A stretch of DNA of 64,000 bases from Deltaproteobacteria bacterium (GTDB lineage Bacteria; Myxococcota; B64-G9): contig JAFCZJ010000040.1 of NCBI GenBank assembly GCA_019314375.1, positions 31,149 to 95,148 of the forward strand, given 5' to 3'. The notes under the pieces were generated by a model. That model saw nothing but the letters and a program-made list of their open reading frames with translations, ran no database searches and was not told where the DNA came from. The position numbers were made by a program, and so were the translations under genes. The number at the start of each line of letters is the position of its first letter. The first letter of the stretch is position 1. Positions 23,695 through 33,076 of the stretch are shown one piece after another.

Positions 23695-25662
23695 ATGACA
23701 GGCTCGACATGGTGGGCCTTGGCCGGAGTCAGTTTGAAACCAAACGCGATCCAGCTCGAACGCTATGAAGTCCTCGAAGAAGTCGGGCGAGGCGGCATGG
23801 CGGTCGTCTACCGGGGCCACGATCGCAAACTGGACCGGGAAGTGGCCATCAAGGTGCTACACGCCCACCTGGCCTCGGAGGCGGAGAGCCAGCAACGCTT
23901 CCGCCTGGAGGCCAAGGCGGTAGCCCGATTAAAGCACCCCAACATCATCGAGATCTATGACTTTTCGGACACAGACGAGGGACCCAGTTACATCGTCACC
24001 GAGTTCATCCATGGCTCTACGCTAAGAGCCTTCGTGCAACAACACGAAGCCTTCTTTCCCGAAGTGGCCGTGCTCATCACCATTTTCATCTGTGAAGCCA
24101 TCGGCCACGCCCACAGCGAGCAAATCATTCATCGGGATCTCAAGCCCGAGAATATTATGATCGATCAATCGGGCCAGCTGAAACTGATGGACTTCGGCAT
24201 CGCCAAGGTCATTGACCAGCAACAACAGATGACCCTGACAGGCACCATCCTGGGTTCACCCACCCACATGGCGCCCGAACTCCTGGAAGGCAAGGCGTTA
24301 AGCTTCCGTTCCGATCTGTTTTCGGTGGGCACCATCCTGTACTGGTTGGCCACGGGCCAGTTGCCCTTCAGCGGCAACAACCCCCACCAGGTGTTGAGAC
24401 GGATACTGGAAGGCAGTTACCCGGATCCCCAGATGGTCAATCCTGAGCTGGGGATAAATCTCTGCCGCATCATCAAAAAGGCCCTGGCAAAAGACCCCGA
24501 GGAGCGCTTCGCCTCCGCCGCGGCCATGCAAACCGCCCTCAGGGCCGAGGTGGCCGAGTTGGGCCTGGATGACGTGGGTGCCGAACTCAAGACTTGTTTC
24601 GAGGATCCGCCCGGCTACATCAAGGCCATCAAACAACGCGTGGTGCGGCATTTGGAAACCAGGACCGAGAAACTCCTGGTGGCCAAGAAACACCGCCAGT
24701 GCTTGGAAGACCTGGATAGACTCTTGGCCTTAGACCCGCAACATGCCAGAGCCCACGAAATTCTCTCTCGGCTGCAGCGCCGCAGCCGGTGGCGTCACAT
24801 CAGCGGGCTGGCGGGCTTGGGTGCCGGCGGACTGGCCCTGTTGGCAGGGATCTTTTGGTTCTTTTGGTTCTTGTGGCCCTTGATGGCACCCCTCGATTCC
24901 ACCCCGGACGCAGGTCTGAATTCGGTCGCTCAAGACGCAGGCGTGGTCCCGCCGGAGGACGCGGGTTCCAAGCCATCAGCCGCCGACTCAAATACAACCG
25001 GATCCGTCGATAAAACCGACGGCTCAGACGCGGGACAAGACGCTGGACAAAATGGAGATGCTACCCTGCCCAAGCGCCGAGGGGATCGACGTCGCTTCTT
25101 GTTCCGCGGCGACCGACGCAGCCCACGACTCCAGCTCCCAAAAACTCTCCCGCATCAGGTGGTCATCAAGGTGGATCCCTACTTCGATCAGCTGCGCATC
25201 GGTGACAAACTGGTGGCGCAGCGCGATCGGCAAAATGCATACGGTCAACAATACAAGGGCAAACTGAAGGCCGGCAAATATCGTGTGATGATCGAAAACC
25301 AAGCCTGCCAAACCGACGAATTTGAGCTGGTGGTGCCCTCCAAGCCACCATCGGATAAGCCCCTGGAGTTTCGACGCAAGCTCCGCTTTCGACCTGCCCG
25401 ACTGGTCATCGAAAGCCAGTTTTCGGACTCTTCGGTCTGGGTTAACGGCATTTTCAAGGGCTCCGCTCAGGCATCCAAGGCCAAACCCATCGTCATCCCC
25501 ATTGAAGGAGCCACTGGACGACTCAAGGTCAAATTGCGCTTGAGCCACCCAAAAGAAGGCGAGCACCAAGCCCAGATCAACGTGCTGGCTGGCCGCCAAA
25601 AAGTGTACAGGGTGTCCCAGGGCGATTTCCGCCCCAAGACGACCAGCGGGGGATCACCATGA
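23695..25662 (+). CDS. Ser/Thr protein kinase with PEGA-like extracytoplasmic domain
   Basis: The N-terminal 280 residues are a Hanks-type kinase: VGRGGMAVVYRG, VAIKVL, catalytic HRDLKPEN near 145 and MDFGIAKV near 166. A helical part, one transmembrane segment (about 364-398, Trp/Phe-rich) and a DAGQDAG-type linker follow. Residues of about 480-650 hold two beta-rich PEGA-like units (LKAGKYRVMIENQAC; SSVWVNGIFKGSA). It phosphorylates Ser/Thr in the cytoplasm, perhaps sensing the envelope. Its stop overlaps the next start (ATGA). The operon also encodes two FHA proteins, which bind phosphothreonine and are likely readers of this kinase. Confidence 0.9.
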   Translation: MTGSTWWALAGVSLKPNAIQLERYEVLEEVGRGGMAVVYRGHDRKLDREVAIKVLHAHLASEAESQQRFRLEAKAVARLKHPNIIEIYDFSDTDEGPSYIVTEFIHGSTLRAFVQQHEAFFPEVAVLITIFICEAIGHAHSEQIIHRDLKPENIMIDQSGQLKLMDFGIAKVIDQQQQMTLTGTILGSPTHMAPELLEGKALSFRSDLFSVGTILYWLATGQLPFSGNNPHQVLRRILEGSYPDPQMVNPELGINLCRIIKKALAKDPEERFASAAAMQTALRAEVAELGLDDVGAELKTCFEDPPGYIKAIKQRVVRHLETRTEKLLVAKKHRQCLEDLDRLLALDPQHARAHEILSRLQRRSRWRHISGLAGLGAGGLALLAGIFWFFWFLWPLMAPLDSTPDAGLNSVAQDAGVVPPEDAGSKPSAADSNTTGSVDKTDGSDAGQDAGQNGDATLPKRRGDRRRFLFRGDRRSPRLQLPKTLPHQVVIKVDPYFDQLRIGDKLVAQRDRQNAYGQQYKGKLKAGKYRVMIENQACQTDEFELVVPSKPPSDKPLEFRRKLRFRPARLVIESQFSDSSVWVNGIFKGSAQASKAKPIVIPIEGATGRLKVKLRLSHPKEGEHQAQINVLAGRQKVYRVSQGDFRPKTTSGGSP

Positions 25663-26587
25663 TTCGCCTGCTGCTGATCTTGATCATCGCGGGTCTGCTT
25701 TTGCCTGCACAGGCCTTTGCGGATTCCGTGGCCGAACGTTTCGCCGCGGCCAAGCTGGAGTTCGAATACAAAAACTTCGACAAGGCCATCGAAAAACTGG
25801 GGCCCTTGCTCAACCCCACGGCCCAACTCAGCGCCGAGGCCGACATCGTGGCCGCCCGGGAAATGCTGAGCCTGGCCCACTTCTATCTTGGCCATGAAAA
25901 ACTGGCGCGCATCGAGTTCATCGAGCTTCTGTATCTCCGCCCCAAGCACGAGTTGGACGCCTTTTTGGTGCCGCCTCCAGCGGTGAAGTTTTTTTCAGCC
26001 ATCCGCAACGAGCCCGCCATGAAAGAAAAACTCGAACGCATCGAACGAGAACGACAGGAAGCAGCAGAGCAAGAGAGGGAAAAAAACCGCCCCCCGAGCG
26101 TGGTGCGGCGCATCTATCTGGAACGCAGCAACGACACCCACCTGCGCTTCCTGGCCTTCATGCCTTTTGGGCTGGGACAATTTCAAAACGGCCATGAAGT
26201 GAAGGCCTACACCATCCTGGCGGCCCAGAGCATGGCCTTGATCGGTTATACGGCCAGCGTATCGCTCCTGGTGGCCCTGCGTGACAAGGACAACAAATTT
26301 CCTGCGGGACAACTTGATTTGGCCAAGGGGGCCTATGCCACCCAGTTTATCACCGGCGGGATCTTCGCTGCCCTGTGGGTCTATAGCTTATCACCGGCGG
26401 GATCTTCGCTGCCCTGTGGGTCTATAGCGCCATCGACGCCAACATCTATTACAGCCCCGAAGTGGTTCATCCTTTCAAGCGCGTGCGAGAAGAAGTGGAG
26501 CTCCCCAAGGCGACGAGCGAACCCAGCATCACCCCGGTGGTTCTGCCCGGTGGTGCCGGGTTGCGCTTCACCTTGGGATTTGACTAA
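25659..26587 (+). pseudogene. Tetratricopeptide/outer-membrane protein gene frameshifted by a 41-bp duplication
   Basis: The gene begins with signal peptide MIRLLLILIIAGLLLPAQAFA and a TPR-like helical part (NFDKAIEKLGPLLN). Two hydrophobic segments follow. At 26347-26428 a 41-bp segment is repeated exactly, shifting the frame. Removing one copy restores 295 residues continuing IFAALWVYSAIDANIYYSPE and ending LRFTLGFD-TAA at 26587. As written, the shifted frame has no stop and runs into the next gene, giving an artificial 915-residue protein. It may be a real mutation or an assembly error. Start codon overlap couples it to the kinase. Confidence 0.75.
26347..26428. repeat. Perfect 41-bp tandem duplication
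   Basis: Copies 26347-26387 and 26388-26428 are identical. Because 41 is not a multiple of three, the second copy causes a frameshift in the coding region it lies in. Confidence 0.9.
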
Positions 26588-26612
26588 TCGATTGTTTTTG
26601 GAGGACATAGAA

Positions 26613-28406
26613 ATGCCAACACTGCAGTTTATCGCCAAAGACGCCAAACGCCCCACCCGCGTCAACCTCTTCAAGCGCATCACCACCTTAGGGGCGGCCC
26701 CCGAATGCGACGTGTCCATCCAGGGACAAGATTTGGCCGAGACCCACGCCAACATCCACTTCGACGGCAAAGAATTCACCATCTCCAGCATGGACAAGAA
26801 CACGGCCGTGCTGGTCAATACCAAGAAAATCAAGAATCACAGCCTGGCCCACAAGGACAAAATCCGCCTGGGCAACGCTGAGCTGACTTTCTCGATTTAC
26901 GATGAACCCATGGGCGAAGACGACGACCTGGAATCGGCCCGCATGGAGGCCTACCAAAAAATGGTCGAGTTCTCCTCCCGCCTGGCAAGCCGCGCCAGCT
27001 TGACGGATCTCTTGGCCGCCCTGCTCGACAGCGTCATCGAGCTCACCCGCGCCGACAAGGGCATGCTCATCTTGCTGGAAGGCAACAGCCTGCAGGTCAA
27101 AGCCGCCCGGAACCTGAAGCGAGAGCATATCGAAGACGCGGTCCGGCAAGTCTCCGACAGCATCGTGGCCAAGGTGGTGCAAAGCAAACAAGCGCTGATC
27201 GTTTCCGATGCACTCAACGACGAGGACTTCAAAAACTCGGCCTCGGTGGTCAATCTGAAGCTCTGCTCGGTCATGGCCGCACCCCTGATGGAGAAGGGCA
27301 GCCTCTTCGGCATCCTCTACGTCGGCAATGACAACGTGGTCAACCTCTTCGAGGACAGCTCTTTGGAAGTGCTGAAGGTCTTCGCCTCGCAGGCATCCTT
27401 GTTGGTCCAAAACGCTCTGCTGGTCGACGAGTTGCGCTTGGACAACCGAGAACTGAACGAACGCCTGGAGCGCATGCGCTTCGGCGACATCATCGGGGCC
27501 TGCGCGCCCATGAAAGAAATCTACGCCAAAATCGAAAAAGTGGCACCGACCGACATCTCCGTACTCATCTCAGGCGAGACCGGCACCGGCAAAGAACTGG
27601 TGGCCCGGCGTATCCACGAGCTGAGCCCACGGGCGAAAGGCCCTTTCGTCACCATCAACTGTGGTGCCATCCCGGAAAACCTCCTGGAAAGCGAACTCTT
27701 CGGCCACGTCAAGGGGGCCTTCACCGGCGCGGTGGCCACCCGGCAGGGTCGGTTCCAGGCAGCCCACGGCGGCACCCTGTTCCTCGATGAAATCGGCGAG
27801 TTGCCATTAAGCCTGCAGGTCAAACTTTTGAGGGCCTTGCAGGAACACACGGTGACCAAGGTGGGTGATACCAAAGTCGAGACGGTGGACATCCGTGTGG
27901 TCAGCGCCACCAACCGAACCCTTGAAATTGAGATCAAGGAAAACCGATTCCGAGAGGATCTCTATTACCGGATCAACGTGGTCAACCTGCATCTGCCCCC
28001 ACTTAGAGAGAGAGACGAAGACGTCTTGGCCATCGCCAAATACCTGCTGGCCAAATTCACAGAGGAGTTTGGTTCCAAGGCCAAGGGATTTACACCCTCG
28101 GCCGCCATGGGCATGCGCAAGTTCGGCTGGCCCGGCAACATCCGAGAATTGGAAAACAAACTCAAGAAAGCCGTGGTTCTGGCGGACAAGACCCACATCA
28201 CGGCCGAAGATCTGGACATCCGACCGGAGGACTTCGAGCCGGTGATGTCTTTGGCTCTGGCCAAGGACGAATTTCAGCGTCGGTACATCAATCAGGTCCT
28301 TGCTCGCAACGACTCCAATCGGACCAAAACAGCCAGGGACCTGGGCGTGGACCCACGGACCATCTTCAGGCATCTGGAAAAAGAGGCCGAATTGAATGAG
28401 GCCTGA
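26613..28406 (+). CDS. FHA-GAF-sigma54 activator (AAA+, Fis-type HTH)
   Basis: The start at 26613 follows GGAGG by 8 bases. Domains: FHA (about 1-105), which binds phosphothreonine; GAF (about 120-285); sigma54-interacting AAA+ (about 287-525) with Walker A GETGTGKE, the sigma54-contact loop GAFTGA, Walker B FLDEIGEL and arginine-finger region FREDLYYRINV; and a C-terminal Fis-type helix-turn-helix (NRTKTARDLGVDPRTIFRHL). It hydrolyses ATP to open sigma54 promoters. The FHA input and the operon's kinase imply activation by Ser/Thr phosphorylation. Its target promoters are not known. Confidence 0.93.
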   Translation: MPTLQFIAKDAKRPTRVNLFKRITTLGAAPECDVSIQGQDLAETHANIHFDGKEFTISSMDKNTAVLVNTKKIKNHSLAHKDKIRLGNAELTFSIYDEPMGEDDDLESARMEAYQKMVEFSSRLASRASLTDLLAALLDSVIELTRADKGMLILLEGNSLQVKAARNLKREHIEDAVRQVSDSIVAKVVQSKQALIVSDALNDEDFKNSASVVNLKLCSVMAAPLMEKGSLFGILYVGNDNVVNLFEDSSLEVLKVFASQASLLVQNALLVDELRLDNRELNERLERMRFGDIIGACAPMKEIYAKIEKVAPTDISVLISGETGTGKELVARRIHELSPRAKGPFVTINCGAIPENLLESELFGHVKGAFTGAVATRQGRFQAAHGGTLFLDEIGELPLSLQVKLLRALQEHTVTKVGDTKVETVDIRVVSATNRTLEIEIKENRFREDLYYRINVVNLHLPPLRERDEDVLAIAKYLLAKFTEEFGSKAKGFTPSAAMGMRKFGWPGNIRELENKLKKAVVLADKTHITAEDLDIRPEDFEPVMSLALAKDEFQRRYINQVLARNDSNRTKTARDLGVDPRTIFRHLEKEAELNEA

Positions 28407-28463
28407 AAGCATGGCAGCCATGTCAGGGTCCCCGAGATGGAGCCTGGCCTTACCGGGATAGCG

Positions 28464-29018
28464 ATGAAGGTATTAGGGCTAAAAATTCAAACACTTACAC
28501 ACCTGCGCGTCAGACCGGCACTCTTCTTGCTTCTTCTACTTGCCGTGGCCTCAGCCCTCGGTCTTGCGGGCTGCGTGCTGGGGCCCATTGAAGCCGCGGA
28601 GGAAGAGCCCATGTACCCGCCTCGCATCATTTTGGAAAAACTCTACCCCCCCATGGAGGGCATCATCACGGTGCGCCGGGAAGACTGCGAGCGGATCACC
28701 TTCAAAGCCGATTCCGTGTTCGACCGCAACAAAGACGACGTCTTGTACGTTTGGTGGGTCTTGGATTGGGAAGGGGGCGATATCTCCACCGAGGCCGAAA
28801 AAGAAGCCTTCATCGGTAAAATGGGCGATGAGATCCGATCCGGCCCACAGCTGGATAACACCCTGAACCTGAGCAATCAAACCGATACCTTCTTTGATCA
28901 GCATCACAGCATGACCCTGTTTGTTCGGGATCGCATCCTGCAAGACGAAGAAGGTCAGATGGACAGCTATCAGTGGACTTTTGAAGTGGTGCCTGGCGGC
29001 ACCTACTGCGACGAGTAA
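28464..29018 (+). CDS. Hypothetical lipoprotein
   Basis: From ATG 28464 (GGGATAG upstream; an earlier in-frame ATG at 28437 is possible) the 184-residue product has a long hydrophobic signal ending G-L-A-G-C. The mature part is acidic (EAAEEEPMYPP), contains YVWWVLDWEGGD and ends EVVPGGTYCDE. I recognise no domain. It lies in the kinase/FHA operon between the sigma54 activator and a larger lipoprotein. It may be an envelope component controlled by, or feeding, that pathway. Confidence 0.65.
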   Translation: MKVLGLKIQTLTHLRVRPALFLLLLLAVASALGLAGCVLGPIEAAEEEPMYPPRIILEKLYPPMEGIITVRREDCERITFKADSVFDRNKDDVLYVWWVLDWEGGDISTEAEKEAFIGKMGDEIRSGPQLDNTLNLSNQTDTFFDQHHSMTLFVRDRILQDEEGQMDSYQWTFEVVPGGTYCDE

Positions 29019-29048
29019 CCTTGGGGCAGGAGAGCAGGAACCGAGACG

Positions 29049-30701
29049 ATGAAACGCGAAGAAAAATGCCTGAAGATGATCTGGAGCTTGGCCCTGGCGG
29101 TCATGCTTCTGCTTCCTTCGGGCTGTATGATGGTCGGAGATTCCGGGCCATACTGCTTTGACAGCCTGGACTGTCCGGCTGGATGGATCTGCGACACAGA
29201 CAGCCATCAATGCGTATCCGGCGATACACCCGATTCGGTCATCGACTTGGAATTGCAACCAGGGGCCGAATCCAGTGGCGCGACCACCCAGATCCCAGGC
29301 ATCGACTTAGACGACCCCAGGGTCGACCACGAACAACTAAGCCTGGAACTGACGCCCGGTCTGGCATTGACCGGCCATGTGGGTTCGCCCATGGGCGTGC
29401 CGGGCTCCCTGGTGGCCAAACGGACGGCCGAATTCGGCGCTCGCTCTTTGAGCTGGAACATCACCGTGGACTCGGCAGGCTATTTTGAAGCAGCCGTCAG
29501 TCAGGGTGATTTCGAGATGCTCTTTCGGCCCACCAACCGCGAAGATTTTCCACAGCTCAGACTGTTGGGGCTAAACTTTGCCGACGGAGATCCGACGGAT
29601 TCACTGGAGTTGACCTACCCAACCTACCCCACTGCTGAAACCCTGGATGAACAAGAGCACATCCTCTTAGTCAAAGTGCAGGTTCTGCAAAGCGAAAACA
29701 CGCCCCACCCCATATCCGGCATCCAGGTGGAAGGCACCACCGACAGCGGCCTCAGGACCAATGTGGCCATCCCCGACGCCCAGGGTATTGCCCACCTGCG
29801 CCTGCCGGTGGAGTTGCGTAGCGACCTGGGCGATAAAATCATCTACCCTCGATCTCTGAGCATCACCTTGGGCCCGGCGGCCACGGGCAGCCACCTGCCG
29901 GTGGTCACCACGGAGACCCAAGATCTGGTCTCAGCCGACTTGGGCACCCTCTATATGGGCGACCTGCCCGACTCTCGGGCTGTTTCCGGTGTCGTCACGG
30001 ACTCGCAAGGCCACGCCGTGCCTGATTGTCATTTGCGATTCATGGCGGCCTTGGGCTACGGCAGTTTCAGCCACATCATCGCCAGCGACGGCCAGGGTGC
30101 CTTCACCACCACCTTGCCAGAGGGCCAATACCAGCTCACGGCCATCCCTGGCAACCTGCGCCCGGAGGCCATCATGACCACCGAGCTTTCCATCGAGGGT
30201 GACACCAGCGGCGTGGCCGTGATGCTCGAAGCGCGCTACACATTGAGCGGCACCGTCTTTGACGCGCATGGACAGACCGCATCCGAAGTGAACGTAGTGG
30301 CCGACCGGGTGGGCGACTGGACCGGAGCCAACGACGGCATCCTGCGCTCCTATGAAACCATCAGCGATGGCGACGGCCATTTCGAGCTGGCGGTGGATCC
30401 AGGCAGTTACTTATTTAGCCTGCTTCCCCCGACGGCAAGCGGTCTGCCGCGCAAGCCGGCCGAAAGTCTTTTCGTCTACGACAACGAGGCATTGGACCCG
30501 ATCCGCACGACCCTCCGCGAGCCGGCGGTGCTGCAAGGTCACGTCTTCAGCCGCAGTGGCGCGCCCCAATGCGGCGTCAGCATCAAAATCTTTCGCTCGA
30601 ACGAAGACTCAGCCACCCTGGTGGGCCAGGGTGTCTCCGCCGCCAGCAGCCCGGATGGCTGCACGGGCGCATACGCCATCGTGATCCCGGCCACGAATTG
30701 A
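29049..30701 (+). CDS. Lipoprotein with repeated carboxypeptidase-regulatory-like domains
   Basis: The lipoprotein signal ends P-S-G-C near residue 26, followed by a short cysteine-rich segment (CFDSLDCPAGWICDTDSHQC), common at the start of Myxococcota surface lipoproteins. The remaining 450 residues are beta-sandwich-like repeats of the carboxypeptidase-regulatory type (AVSGVVTDSQGHAVPDCHL, TLSGTVFDAHGQTASEVNV, VLQGHVFSRSGAPQCGVSI). These act as structural or adhesive modules. No enzyme motif is seen. It sits 30 bp after the smaller lipoprotein and directly before the FHA-GGDEF gene. Confidence 0.75.
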   Translation: MKREEKCLKMIWSLALAVMLLLPSGCMMVGDSGPYCFDSLDCPAGWICDTDSHQCVSGDTPDSVIDLELQPGAESSGATTQIPGIDLDDPRVDHEQLSLELTPGLALTGHVGSPMGVPGSLVAKRTAEFGARSLSWNITVDSAGYFEAAVSQGDFEMLFRPTNREDFPQLRLLGLNFADGDPTDSLELTYPTYPTAETLDEQEHILLVKVQVLQSENTPHPISGIQVEGTTDSGLRTNVAIPDAQGIAHLRLPVELRSDLGDKIIYPRSLSITLGPAATGSHLPVVTTETQDLVSADLGTLYMGDLPDSRAVSGVVTDSQGHAVPDCHLRFMAALGYGSFSHIIASDGQGAFTTTLPEGQYQLTAIPGNLRPEAIMTTELSIEGDTSGVAVMLEARYTLSGTVFDAHGQTASEVNVVADRVGDWTGANDGILRSYETISDGDGHFELAVDPGSYLFSLLPPTASGLPRKPAESLFVYDNEALDPIRTTLREPAVLQGHVFSRSGAPQCGVSIKIFRSNEDSATLVGQGVSAASSPDGCTGAYAIVIPATN

Positions 30702-30743
30702 CCCAGGCCACCACCGCCCGGTATGATGGCGAACGGAAAAGCC

Positions 30744-31652
30744 ATGGGCGACAAAAAAATCAACAGAGAACACACCCAGACCATCGAACTGAGCGCGGTG
30801 CGACCAGAAGAATTGGCGAACAGTGACCGCAAGGCCTTTCTGACCATCATCCGCGGTGCCGATGCCGATCTGGGACGAAGCCTGGTTGTCGAGGACGAAG
30901 TCACCATCGGCCGTGATCCCGACTGCGATCTCCCCTTGCATGATCACGGCATCAGCTGGGCCCATGCCCGGATCCGGTCCTTGGACAGCGAACGATTCCG
31001 CGTTGAGGATCTGGGGTCCACCAACGGCACGCGAGTCAACGGCCACGTCGTGGGCTCGGGCAGGGAGCTCAAAAATGGCGACCGCATCTTCACCTCCAAA
31101 ACCGTTTTGCGCTTCAGCCTGGCGGATGAGATGGAGTTTGGCTTTCAGCAACAAGTCGCACAGCTGGTCAGCACCGATCCCTTGACGGGCTTAGAGGCCA
31201 AACGCGTATTCGACGACGCCATGGATCGAGCCGTGGAAACAGCCGGCATATCAAAAATCAGCCTGGCGGTGCTCATGATGGACATGGACGGCCTGAAGGC
31301 CGTCAATGATAGCCATGGCCACCTTTTCGGGGCTCACTGCATCCAATGCGTGGGCAAAATCATCGGCGAACAAGTCCGCTCCCCGGGTCGCTCCTGCCGA
31401 TTCGGCGGAGACGAATTCACGGCCATGTTGCCCGGTGTCAGCCAAAAGACAGCGATCCTGGTCGCCGAGGGCATCCGCAAGGCCGTCGACGAAGCCGACA
31501 TGCGCAAAGACGGCATCTCCATGCACCCAACCATCTCCATCGGCGTGGCGGTTTTTCCCAGGGATGCGGAGAACGTGCTGGATCTGGTAGCGGCAGCCGA
31601 TCAAGCCCTATACAGGGCCAAGGCCAAAGGCAAAAATCAGGTTTCTCTGTGA
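30744..31652 (+). CDS. FHA-GGDEF diguanylate cyclase
   Basis: An N-terminal FHA domain (about 30-125, with IGRDPDCDL, ISWAHARI and STNGTRVNG) is followed by a GGDEF domain with intact motif RFGGDEF near residue 219. The enzyme should make cyclic di-GMP from two GTP. The product-inhibition I-site (RxxD) before it reads RSPG, so feedback inhibition through that site is probably absent. FHA input links cyclic di-GMP output to Ser/Thr phosphorylation. PilZ receptors are encoded at 48905 and 54904. The start is uncertain: ATG 30744 or 30723. Confidence 0.9.
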   Translation: MGDKKINREHTQTIELSAVRPEELANSDRKAFLTIIRGADADLGRSLVVEDEVTIGRDPDCDLPLHDHGISWAHARIRSLDSERFRVEDLGSTNGTRVNGHVVGSGRELKNGDRIFTSKTVLRFSLADEMEFGFQQQVAQLVSTDPLTGLEAKRVFDDAMDRAVETAGISKISLAVLMMDMDGLKAVNDSHGHLFGAHCIQCVGKIIGEQVRSPGRSCRFGGDEFTAMLPGVSQKTAILVAEGIRKAVDEADMRKDGISMHPTISIGVAVFPRDAENVLDLVAAADQALYRAKAKGKNQVSL

Positions 31653-31666
31653 GCCTTCCAGGCTCA
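31650..31666. terminator. Hairpin between convergent genes
   Basis: TGAGCCT-TCC-AGGCTCA, a 7-bp stem overlapping the stop codon of the FHA-GGDEF gene. There is no clear T-run. It lies between convergent genes and could act in both directions. Confidence 0.35.
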
Positions 31667-31698
31667 TGACCAACACTTAACCGCTTTGTGCGCCGGGA

Positions 31699-33060
31699 TC
31701 AATCCGACTGTTTGTCTGGTTCGGGCAGCGCCGAGGGAGGATTCGGGGCCGGCGGGGCGATTTCGACCACGCCCGCCTTGGCTGCTTTGGCAATCCGCTC
31801 GGCCCAGGCTTGGCCGTCTTCTTTTTCAGTGGGCCAGAGCGATTCGTCTCCGGTGCCCAAGCGTAGTTCGAGGGCCGCCCAGCGGACCAAGGGCATGGGT
31901 CCGTAAACCGCCGAGTTCAATTTATCGAAGCGCTTCGTGGCCAGTTGGATCTGGGAGTGCTTCTCGGCGATCAGCACCTTCAGGGTTCGGGCCAGATAAG
32001 CGCCCTCGGCCTTCTGGTCCAGCAAGAAGATCAAGGCCTGGCCGCCAGCGAGCCCCAGGTCCCTTTCCCGAAGGACTCGTTCACGCTCGGCCTGTTGGCG
32101 CAAGGCCTCGCCGAGCTTTTTCTCCAGACCTTCGGTCTCTTCTTCCCTCAAGTCCAACAAAGGCCGGTCGTCGAGGATGAGTTCGTCCCGCCCCAAACTC
32201 AATTCGGGCCCAGGCTTCAAGGGCTTTTCGGCGTCGATGTCCACCGGGTCCAGTCTACGAGGCGGCATGGGTCGATGGCCGCTGTTTCCGCCGCTCCGAT
32301 TGAGGATCTCCTGACTGCCCACACAAGCGTCTGCAGCATGAGGACGGGTACCCCAAAAAGCGGCCCCACCCACGACTAGGCTCAGAACACCCGCGGTCAG
32401 CGCGGCTTTGCCTGCCCGCTTCGTGTCCCGAATCCGCCAGACAGCGCCCAAGACCAGGAGGCCCGCGGCCAACAAAGCCGGGACCATCAGGCCAGACATC
32501 TCGGCGATGCCCTGGGACAAAAGACGAATCTTCTCCCCCGGGGCCACCGCGGCCAGGGCGGAAAAGACAGTGTTGAACTCCATGGCCCGCCAGGCCAGAC
32601 CCGCGCCGAAGATCAAAGCCGCAAGAGCGGCCATCAGACCCAAACCCGCAAAAGACGCCTTGGGCGCAAGGGCCTCATCGCGACCGGCCCGCATGCTCAG
32701 ACCACAGGCCACGGCAGACAAGAGGCCTGAAAACGCTAGGGCGAAGCCGCCGGCCAACTGCAACATGATGTTTCCAGCCACACTCATCGCAAGGCTCATG
32801 GCCTTTTCAGATGGGTCCGCCCAAGCCGCGGAACTCAGGCCTTGTGCACGACAAAGCTGCACCCCGGCCAGCATGGCCAGACCCAGGCTCAAGGGCACGG
32901 CAAGGCTCAAGGCCGTAGACCAACGACGAGCGAAGCCGCGGCCTTCGGCGAAAAGGGCCACGCCCAGGATGACGAGTTGGAAAAGAATCAAAAACGCGGC
33001 AAGCACGAAAAATAAGCCGCCTGCGGGAAACCTGATCAATTCGTACAGAAAATGAAACAT
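31699..33060 (-). CDS. Polytopic membrane protein with coiled cytoplasmic tail
   Basis: The 453-residue protein has about six hydrophobic helices in residues 1-245. A soluble tail follows with a charged coiled-coil-like stretch (EETEGLEKKLGEALRQQAER) and an LIFLLDQKAEG segment. The membrane part loosely recalls MotA/TolQ/ExbB-type channels, but I see no clear signature. It lies 16 bp downstream of another multi-helix membrane protein gene, so the two probably form a complex. GAGG precedes the ATG. Function is not recognised. Confidence 0.6.
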   Translation of the reverse strand: MFHFLYELIRFPAGGLFFVLAAFLILFQLVILGVALFAEGRGFARRWSTALSLAVPLSLGLAMLAGVQLCRAQGLSSAAWADPSEKAMSLAMSVAGNIMLQLAGGFALAFSGLLSAVACGLSMRAGRDEALAPKASFAGLGLMAALAALIFGAGLAWRAMEFNTVFSALAAVAPGEKIRLLSQGIAEMSGLMVPALLAAGLLVLGAVWRIRDTKRAGKAALTAGVLSLVVGGAAFWGTRPHAADACVGSQEILNRSGGNSGHRPMPPRRLDPVDIDAEKPLKPGPELSLGRDELILDDRPLLDLREEETEGLEKKLGEALRQQAERERVLRERDLGLAGGQALIFLLDQKAEGAYLARTLKVLIAEKHSQIQLATKRFDKLNSAVYGPMPLVRWAALELRLGTGDESLWPTEKEDGQAWAERIAKAAKAGVVEIAPPAPNPPSALPEPDKQSD

Positions 33061-33076
33061 GGCCTCGGCCTCCCGC

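Noticed and set aside
25659..28406. A genuine 915-residue outer-membrane/sigma54-activator fusion
   Set aside because: The join lies after an exact 41-bp duplication; removing it restores a separate stop at 26587, and a good ribosome-binding site and ATG occur at 26613.
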